64,000 bases of DNA from Acanthosepion pharaonis (taxonomy: Eukaryota; Mollusca; Cephalopoda; Sepiida; Sepiidae): assembly GCA_903632075.3 (NCBI GenBank), contig CAHIKZ030002625.1, positions 124,001 through 188,000 of the forward strand. Reading direction: 5' to 3'. The position numbers were made by a program, and so were the translations under genes. Below are positions 56,765 through 64,000 of the stretch, piece after piece. Position 1 is the first letter of the stretch; each line of letters opens with the position of its first letter. The notes below the pieces were generated by a model, which had not been told where the DNA came from, searched no databases, and saw only the letters and a list, made by a program, of their open reading frames with translations.

Positions 56765-57200
56765 GTCAACTGTGAAGGGAATGCCTTGCAAATGAGTCAA
56801 GGTAGACTGAGGTGGTGGCAGGAACTGGTATATCTGTTTTATGAAAGGGAGGTTGCTTGTGTCAACTGCAAAGGGAATGCCTTGTAAAGAAGTCGAGATA
56901 AGCTGAGTTGACAGCAGGGGTTGGTAGGCCTCTTCTGTGGAATGGAGGTTGCTGGTTGTGTGGCCTGTTCTATAGAACAGTAGTCACTAGTGTTGACTGT
57001 TAAAGGAATTCTTTGTAAACGAGTCAAGGTAGGTTGACATGACAGTGGGAGTTAGTAGGTCTGCTCTATGGAACAAAGGTCGCTGATAGAGGTCATGGTG
57101 GAGGGTCGATTACTGTGGGTGTATATTGTCTGAGGTGACAGTGACACCAACAATGAAAGTCTGTAGCTAGGTAGTGTCAAGGCTGGATAGTTGACTCTGG
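56765..57200 (+). repeat. Minisatellite of ~95-130-bp units
   Basis: Units starting GTCAACTG(T/C)(G/A)AAGGGAATGCC recur near 56766 and 56862, with a diverged GTTGACTGTTAAAGGAATTC near 56991. Each is followed by AGTCAAGGTAG and a (C)T(G/A)TT(C/T)TATGGAA-type end. The minus-strand proline/serine/threonine-rich frames across it (56839-57027, 57052-57282) follow from the repeat. Confidence 0.65.
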
Positions 57201-57363
57201 AGTGATGAGGTCGGTGTCGATGAAGGCTTGTAGCTGGGAGGAGTCGAGTTTGAGATGTTTCAAGTTGAAGCTGGATAGCCAAAGTGGTTGGTCAAGCTTG
57301 GGAGTGGTACATCTGGGCTGCAACTGCCCTGATCATTCTCAAAGACCTGCTTGTAAATGGGCA

Positions 57364-57388
57364 TCTCTCTCTCTCTCTCTCTCTCTGG
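57364..57388 (+). repeat. (CT)n microsatellite
   Basis: About 12 CT dinucleotides. Confidence 0.9.
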
Positions 57389-57925
57389 CAGGAATGATCA
57401 CAATTGGCCACTACCAGAGCTCACTTCATAGACTGGATGTGATGTGTGGAGCCTAATGCACAGAAAAAAACTTTTGTTATATCATTTTCTGCCTTCATTC
57501 ACATCTGGACAGCATGCAGAATGTATTAGAAACAGATCTAATTATGAAGGAACTTAACAAGAGATAACATTCCATGAATGAAAATTCATGTTTTCACTCT
57601 AAATATTGTAATTTAAAAAATCCATAAAATAGGTAACTAAGACTTGCTTTTTTTAAGATGCTTACTTATGGATTACTTGGTAAGGCACATTTGGTTTGGA
57701 AGTGTTTTCCCTGATGGAAAAAGGGAATACAGGTTCAGTTTCCATCTGAAGAAACATCTTTTTTTTTTATTAAAACATCAATCTCCAGGCCAGTTGATAT
57801 TAATTTCACTGTTTAAAATAACAGTGCAATCTACTCAAACATGTAAACCATTATAAATAATGTTTATAGTAATAAAAAAAAACAAGTCATAAAGTAGAGA
57901 AAGTGGAGTGAAAGTTTATAATGAC

Positions 57926-58486
57926 CATGACTGGTGCAAGGATCTTGTGCCCCACCAATCTATGATATGGGGCCCCCAATTCTACAACATCTCAATTTTC
58001 AAAAGGTACTAATCATATGAAATTTTATTGTAACCTAATTATGTACAGTAATGGATCATATACAATATCGGTGAACAATTCAACTAGAAAAATTGAAAAT
58101 AAATACAATGTATCTAAATACAAATAAGCGACATAACAGATCATCCCATTTTAAATCAATAATATTTTGCATCAATTTGAAATTTTTCTTGTTAAAAAGT
58201 TGAATAATTTTAACCTATTCCACATTATAGGTAAAAAATAGAGAATTTTATTATATAGTGTTTTTTCAAGACTTAGCATGAGCAAAACAAATTCACGGAT
58301 TTGGACAAAATAAAAATCTAGAATGAGGTCAAAATCCACAAAAAGTTTTTATCCTTTAATAGTCAGTTGCACTTAGTTTAATTTGTAACATATATAAATG
58401 TAGACAGGAAAAGCAAATGTTGAAAAGATAGTGAGAGTCAAAAAGTACTGCCTGGGTGTTTTGTGTGTAGTATGCACCAGCCTTAA
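57926..58486. mobile_element. hAT-like MITE, second copy
   Basis: Aligns with 42661-43220 along its whole length (TGGTGCAAGGATC, TAATTATGTACA, GATTTTTCTTGTTAAAAA-type block, ATATAGTGTTTTTT, AAAGCAAATGTTGA). Its ends have diverged (CATGACTGGTG left, TAAGGCTGGTG inverted right). The flanks ATAATGAC and ATAATGAT fit an 8-bp target duplication. Confidence 0.6.
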
Positions 58487-58689
58487 TAATGATATCTTAA
58501 TAAAGCTGAAAATGGATTCTTTGCACATTACAGTTTAGTTGATTTCTTAACAGTAGGTTGTGTATTTTTACATCGTCCTACAATTACAAATGTCTGTGTA
58601 TGAAATGGAAATCTATGTCAATGGGTAAGTTCAAAGCATCAAAAAGAATAGCAAATTAAACTTAATAGGTCATGAACTTGCAAACATTC

Positions 58690-59115
58690 ATCTATGAATA
58701 TTGCTTTCACATTTTTTCTGGAGCTTCTGCTATATATTAAGGATTATACTCCAAAGAACAATCTGAAAAGTTATTGGTCCTGACCTGACATCTCGGCTTC
58801 AGTCACTTTCCCACCATCATATCATGGCTTCCCTGTGCCATTTTTATAAATATTCTCATAGTAATTTGTCTGATGAGCTTTTCTCATTGGTACCTAAACT
58901 TTATTAATCTAAGCACAGTACTAGATTCGCAGCAAGGTCTCATCATTTTACAGATGAAATGACTAAATGCAACCATAAGTTCTATGCTAACAGTTTCTTT
59001 TCTCACACTTCTCATTTATAGAAATCACTTCCAGCCTCTTCCTTTCCAGTCAGCTTTGATTTTGAAAAATGTAAATGCAATGTCAACTATTATCTTCTGT
59101 CTTCTTAATTCCTGT
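58690..59115 (+). pseudogene. Jockey-like LINE 3' fragment
   Basis: TTATTGGTCCTGACCTGACATC and later text (TTCTATGCTAACAGTTTC, ATGTAAATGCAATGTCAACT) match the copies at 22500-22830 and 63690. It stops at 59115 without its usual 3' end, just before the next LINE. Confidence 0.65.
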
Positions 59116-59219
59116 TACAGAAAAGAAAAGTAATTGACGTAAAAATGCATACACTGGATTCTGGACAGAGAGAGAGAGTGTTATGATTAACTTGTTGTTA
59201 AATTGTCTCAGAACAAGGT

Positions 59220-62200
59220 GGGTCAAGAGCGTGGATGATGAAACAAATTAAAAACTATCTATGGCCCAAAAAACATGATCCAAGAGACTCCATACAGACA
59301 CAAATTCAGAGACTGTGTACAATAGTGAAAACTTCCCACAATTTATTGTCCTTGAAGCAATTAACAATAAACCACTGAGCAAAATGTCACCATTCTTGAT
59401 CCAGAAAGTGCTAACAAAATCATACCAAAAATTTTAAAAAAACTTCAAAATGGAACATTACTTGTGGGGGTCGATAAAAAAAATGTATGCAGACATTTTA
59501 TTACAACAAATATTAAACAATATAAAATATTAAAACTTACCCCCACTAAACATAAATTTTCAAAGAGCGTAAGAAAAAAAAAACAAAGAACCTTTCTTGT
59601 GCATCCTGGAAGAAATAAAGTCAGAATAAGAAAATCAAGTTGTCACTGATGCCAGAAGAACCACAAGGAAAAATAGAGAACAAATACCAACATCTACATC
59701 CTAACTTTCAATACTCCCCAAATACCAAAAACTATAAAGATTGGATACCATATAAGAGAGGTAGAACAATACATACAAAACCCTCTTCAATGTTTCAGAT
59801 GCCTGAGGTTTGGACACCGTAAGGACAACTGCAGAAACAGACAAATATGTGGAAGATGCAGTACAAAAGATCCAGACCATAGAGAAGAAGACTGTTGAAA
59901 TGAAATCATGTGCACAAATTGTTGTGGAAACCATCCTGCCCATTCCAAAAACTGCAGTACCTATAAACAAGAAAAGGAAATAATCAAAGTTAAATGCAGG
60001 AAAACACATTCTTCCCAGAAGCATAGAAGAAGGCGATGACCTATATGAAAGACAATACCTATGCCAACATAGTCAAAAGAACAACTAAAACCAACAATGA
60101 AAACAAGCTGAAAGATTTAACTGAAACACCAAACTTGATTAAAGATGAAGGCCCTATTGGAGGCACTAAGATCCTTCTTAAGTGGTTTCAAAACAGACTC
60201 CAGTCACCAAAATGAAAGCAAAACTCAGCAGCCTCAACCAAATGAAACAAAATCAGAAGAAAAAAACAAAAAACTCCACAAGGAAAATCCAAAATCAAAC
60301 CCCACTGAATCCTCACACTCTCAATTTCAAACCCACATTAGGAAAACAAAAAAACAAACTGAACAAAAGAGAATCATCCACCAGGCATGAAACCACACAA
60401 CCAAGATCCCACTCAAGCTCAAGATATAAAATCCCAAGCAGAAATGAATTTGAAGCACGAGAAAAATATGGAAACTTAGGATGAGAATGAAAGCAAAACA
60501 CCTCCAAAACAAAATCAGAAAATTAGTCAGAAAATACTACTTCTCTGAAACCTAAACCAAAAATTCAAAAAACGGTCCAGAAGCAAAAAACAAACTAAAA
60601 GTATTTGAAAACATGGACCTTGAAGACAGTACCAGTGAAAAACCCAATCAAGGCACATAAAATTATGCAGTAGAATTTTCATAGAATAAAACCAAATTTC
60701 AATGAGCTTCTCATATTCGTATTACTCCCGAATCCTGCCATTATTTGCTTACAAGAAACCTTCCTACAAGAAAATAATAACCTAAAAATAAAAAATTATG
60801 AACAATACCATTACATTCTCAATACAGGACACCGAGGCAATGGAGGTACATCAATACTGGTAAGAAATGATATTCCCCAAAGCCAAAACTACAGGCAATT
60901 GCAACACAAGTAATGATAAAACTATCACAATTTGTTCCATATATATACCTCCACATGAATCAATAAACACACACGACTTAAACAATTTTCTAGAACAACT
61001 TCCCAAATCCTTTATCATACTAGGGGGGATTTCAATTGCCATTTGAGGCAGTGAAAACCTAGACCTGAAGGGTAAAAAAGTAGAAAAGATCAACAACAAC
61101 AGTAATCTATGCCTACTAAACAATAAATCACCAACCTACCTGAATCCTACTTCTGGATCACAATCAGCAATAGATCTAAGTATATGTGATCCAATCTTTA
61201 TGGACTATATGATGACACATGTGGTAGCGATCATTACCTGATTTTCCTTGAAAACCAAGAACCCAATAACAAGGAAAATCCCACTAAATGGAAACTAAAT
61301 AAAGCAGACTAAAAAAATTCAAGTACCAGTGCCAAGTTAATATGTTACCGAAATACTGGAGAACAAATAGCCCATTTCATTGAAACATTAGCAGAAATAG
61401 CCACAGAATGCATACCTAAAAGTTCCAAGAGGTGCCTCCTGTAAATTTAAAACTCAACCCTTAACCTCAGATTTAATAACATTCAAAGCATTCAAAGCAA
61501 AAGCTCAGAAAACAATAAAGGAAGCTAAGAGAGAAAGCTGAAGAAATATATGAGTAAACTCACTTCCAGAACCAAAATCAAAACTGTCTGGAACATGGTA
61601 GGAAAAATATCCAGAAAAATACAAACACTCCATTACAACATATCATCCAAAACAATACAAAAATCGCAAATAAACAAGATATTGCCAACACTCTAATAGA
61701 ATTTTTCGCACAGAATTCCGCATCTCAAAACTCAAACAAAAGATTCATAAACATCAAAGAAATGAAGAAAAGGATAATATTAAATTCCAAACAAATAACA
61801 TGGAAGACTACAACAAACCTTTCTCAACAGAGGAACTCTTTGACTTTATGCTCAAGGTTTATGATAGAGCTGTAGGCCCAGATGAGATACATTATCAATT
61901 TCTAAAGCACCTACCTAGAATATCCCATCAATACCTACTTCATATTTTCAATGACATATGGACTATGGGTAACATTCCCAACCTCTGGTAACAAGCAATA
62001 ATAATTCCTATACCAAAAAAAAAAAACAAAATAAAATTTAAACAATCCTATAAACAATAGCACTTACCAGTTGCATCTGCAAAACATTTGAAAGGATTAT
62101 CAAGTACCATATTATTATATGGTACTTAGAGAACAAAAACCTTATAATGAACCTCCGAAGTAGATTCAGGAAGAGGACGAGTACAACAGACCACTTAATT

Positions 62201-62400
62201 AGATTAGAAACCCATATAAAAGAAGCTTTTATCAAGAAGGAACAACTTGTAGCAACTTTTTTTTTCAATTTGGAAAAAGCCTATGACAAAGCCTGGAAAC
62301 ATGGAAACACTAGGGAAAAAAACATACAAAATCATCACATTGGATTTCAAATATACAGACTCAAACAATTTCCAATTTATGTATCAACATAATGTCTCTA
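59220..62400 (+). pseudogene. Jockey-like LINE with ORF1 and ORF2 remnants
   Basis: ORF1 remnant (59464-60390) holds three CCHC-type knuckles and a lysine/glutamine-rich C-terminus. ORF2 remnant (from ~60690) starts with an APE-type endonuclease (PAIICLQETFLQ at 60736; IYIPPHESIN at 60932; NPTSGSQSAIDLSICDP near 61150) and continues into RT (RAVGPDEIHYQFLK at 61867; SYKPIALTSCICKTFERII in pieces near 62050-62095; RSRFRKRTSTTDHLIRLE at 62156). The RT ends after the first catalytic motif near 62320. Many stops interrupt it, so it is inactive. Confidence 0.8.
59785..60000 (+). pseudogene. LINE ORF1 zinc-knuckle domain
   Basis: CFRCLRFGHRKDNC (59791-59832), CGRCSTKDPDHREEDC and CTNCCGNHPAHSKNC (59911-59955), then EKEIIKVK. 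This CCHC cluster before an 'EKEI' segment is typical of Jockey/I ORF1 proteins, which bind element RNA. Confidence 0.7.
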
Positions 62401-62519
62401 CAAAGAATTTATGTGATAACCTATCCACCAAAATTTTGCCTATTGTACCTTTTCCAGCATTAAATAGTCCAAAAAAAGTTGATGTTCCATAAAATAAATC
62501 AATCAATCAACAATACAAT

Positions 62520-63090
62520 ATTATTTACCATTTTATAAATAAAAAAACTGTTTTTATTCCCAATTCTGTAAAAAATATCAATGAAGGATACACGTGATTT
62601 TCCGGGTATAATACATTTTCTACTCAGATTATTTCTTGTTTCAATTTTCCAATAGTTTTCTAATTGGAATCTAAGATCAATGACTAATAGAAATCAATGA
62701 TTAATTAATAGAAATCCAAGGTCTAAAACTCCAGCTATTATAGGATACCCACCATCTTTCTTACACTTTTTTTTAAAAGCATAAGTTTTAAATTGTTGAT
62801 AATTTTTTAAAAAATGTCTAAAAAAAAATCTGCTGATAGATTAAATAAGCAATCTAATAAATAGTGTTTAAATTTTTTTTGTCAATTCCCTAAAAATAAA
62901 GAAAAGGTACAAATCTATTTTCATAAGTTTGGATTTTATTAAAACTTTTATCATCTCTTTTTAAAAACAACAAACATTGGTGAGGGAATCAAAAGTGTAC
63001 ACCAATGTCAAAGGAATAACTGTTTTTTTGACACATCATTTTTTTTTGTGAGCACAAAGATTAAACATTGCCAAACTATTTTTAAAATTG
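62520..63090 (-). repeat. Foldback-MITE family fragment
   Basis: GCAATCTAATAAATAGTGTTTAA, CATAAGTTTGGATTTTATTA and TTTTTAAAAACAACAAACATTGG match the right arm of the 30190 element. The outer part (TTTGACACATCATTTTTTTTTGTGAGC) resembles 17160-17200. Confidence 0.55.
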
Positions 63091-63229
63091 CATAGTATAC
63101 TGTCAGTCAGTTATGTGCCATGCTTAGGAAATGATGTATCTTTCGACACATGACTGATGAGGCAGATTTTTTTCCTGCGGTAGGTTACCATTTCTTTTTG
63201 CGGTAGACCAGTTGCCATCCAAAACTATA

Positions 63230-63415
63230 GAAACCGATCTGTCCTGCTATTTACCCATAGCGGGGGAGGGGGGAGAAGAGAAGGATTCATACCTTTCCCA
63301 ATGGTATTAGCAAGTAAGTGAATGTAATTAGTTTCGACTGGAGTTCAAACTCAGCTCTCCAATTCCTCAATCTGAGCCCCTATCCATTACTCCACCATAC
63401 TGAGAATTAAACAAA
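63230..63415 (-). repeat. SINE tail and tRNA-like head, minus orientation
   Basis: On the minus strand: TATGGTGGAGTAATGGATAG, GAATTGGAGAGCTGAGTTTG and TTGGGAAAGGTATGAATCC, as in the composite family, but without a visible 5S part. Confidence 0.65.
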
Positions 63416-63456
63416 ACATTCTGAAAACCATGATTTTCTCCATGATGCACATTGTT

Positions 63457-63499
63457 CAATTCTCAATTGGGAGTTCTTTAAACTCCCAATTGAGAATTG
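63457..63499. repeat. Perfect 19-bp hairpin, 5-base loop
   Basis: CAATTCTCAATTGGGAGTT, loop CTTTA, then the exact inverse. It lies between the SINE and the last LINE tail. Confidence 0.9.
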
Positions 63500-63945
63500 T
63501 GCCACTGAGCTTTCTTCTTGGGTCAAAGCCAACATGGATTCTTTTGTCCCTTTTTCGGAAATACCAGGTGAAACCTCAATTCTCTCCATGGTTCACACCA
63601 GCATGCTTGGTCACTATAGCACACAGGAACCACTGTTTTCAACAAGATTTCATCAATTTACAGTTGAGCTGGTTAGATGTAGCCATATATTTTATGCTAA
63701 CAGTTTCTCCTCTCATACTTCTCGCTTGTGGAACTCTCTTCTGGTTATTTGCTTTTCAGGTAACTTTAATCTGCAAAAATTTAAATGCAATGTCATCCAC
63801 TATTTACTGTTCACCTGATTACTCTCTTCTCTTTCTGCTCATCATTAATGTTTCTGTTATTAATTCTTCCCCCACCCTGTAACCCCTTGTGTTTTAGTGG
63901 CATTACTACCATGCTTGGGGTGATTCTGATTAAAAATAAAAAAAA
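63500..63945 (+). pseudogene. Jockey-like LINE 3' fragment
   Basis: Text near 63690-63760 reads FYANSFSSHTSRLWNSLLV (compare the 22700 and 34190 copies). The copy ends ATGCTTGGGGTGATTCTGAT plus A-rich tail. Frames are broken. Confidence 0.65.
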
Positions 63946-64000
63946 TCATTGAATCAATCATATTTTAAAATGAATGGTTCATTGGTTGATTTTGTTTAGC

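Noticed and set aside
62102..62127. 11-bp perfect hairpin in the LINE RT as another inverted duplication
   Set aside because: The sequence reads as ordinary RT coding text (KYHIIIWYLE), so the palindrome is probably coincidental.
1..64000. CRISPR array, prokaryotic operons or intact tRNA genes
   Set aside because: No regularly spaced direct repeats of that kind, no ribosome-binding sites or operon-like gene packing, and all tRNA-like sequence belongs to SINEs.

Overview
The window looks like nuclear DNA of a coleoid cephalopod, most likely an octopus. This is inference. It rests on very AT-rich sequence with long poly(A) tracts, a tandem C2H2 zinc-finger array of the KPY(S/T)CEVC...HTGE type, tRNA- and 5S-derived SINEs, Jockey-like LINE tails that begin near an 'EYCCHI' motif and end in a GGGTGAAATG...A(n) tail, Penelope-like fragments with GIY-YIG nuclease domains, and internally deleted mariner copies. 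There are no prokaryotic gene features.

The one clear host-type gene is a C2H2 zinc-finger locus on the minus strand (about 13600-17760). It has a candidate untranslated first exon with a GTAAGTGTT donor near 17700 and an acceptor at 16345. The coding exon starts at 16205 and holds nine intact fingers, then one broken finger region (15251-15362), then seven more fingers (14702-15314), then about 1 kb of decayed fingers. It is either a recently broken long zinc-finger gene or a shorter gene followed by relics. Three other segments (6290-6900, 34980-35490, 55130-55690) resemble each other and carry the same kind of first exon and donor, but no zinc-finger exon is visible downstream of them. I read them as duplicated promoter/first-exon modules of a zinc-finger cluster.

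The rest is a layered graveyard of mobile elements. From left to right: poly(A) minisatellite; 5S-tRNA SINE (577); tRNA-SINE foldback (1995); an AT-rich repeat R1 (3370); a Tigger-like MITE (4504); a GC-richer LTR-like block with three exact-period 63-bp repeats, a TATA box and a primer-site-like motif (8861-10100); a Penelope-like relic (11950); the zinc-finger locus; a minus-strand Gypsy relic (18780-20700); LINE tails (22371, 23600, 33905, 47095 minus, 58690, 63500); three internally deleted mariner copies, all minus (24330, 48500, 51870); a plus-strand Gypsy relic with gag, protease, RT, RNase H and integrase remnants (26430-29740); foldback, hAT, Helitron-like and other TIR elements (30190, 38957, 40455, 42661, 47969, 55811, 57926); more Penelope fragments (18360, 31855, 44040, 52540-53150); a cluster of 5S-derived SINEs (44320-46270); and a 5'-to-3' Jockey-like LINE (59220-62400).

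No retroelement in the window appears able to move by itself: every long reading frame is interrupted, and several catalytic residues are replaced. The most interesting points are the repeated first-exon modules, the two intact reading frames that keep only the mariner DNA-binding domain and C-terminus, the composite 5S-tRNA SINE, the LTR-like block with tandem enhancer-like repeats, and a series of short perfect inverted duplications with tiny loops.
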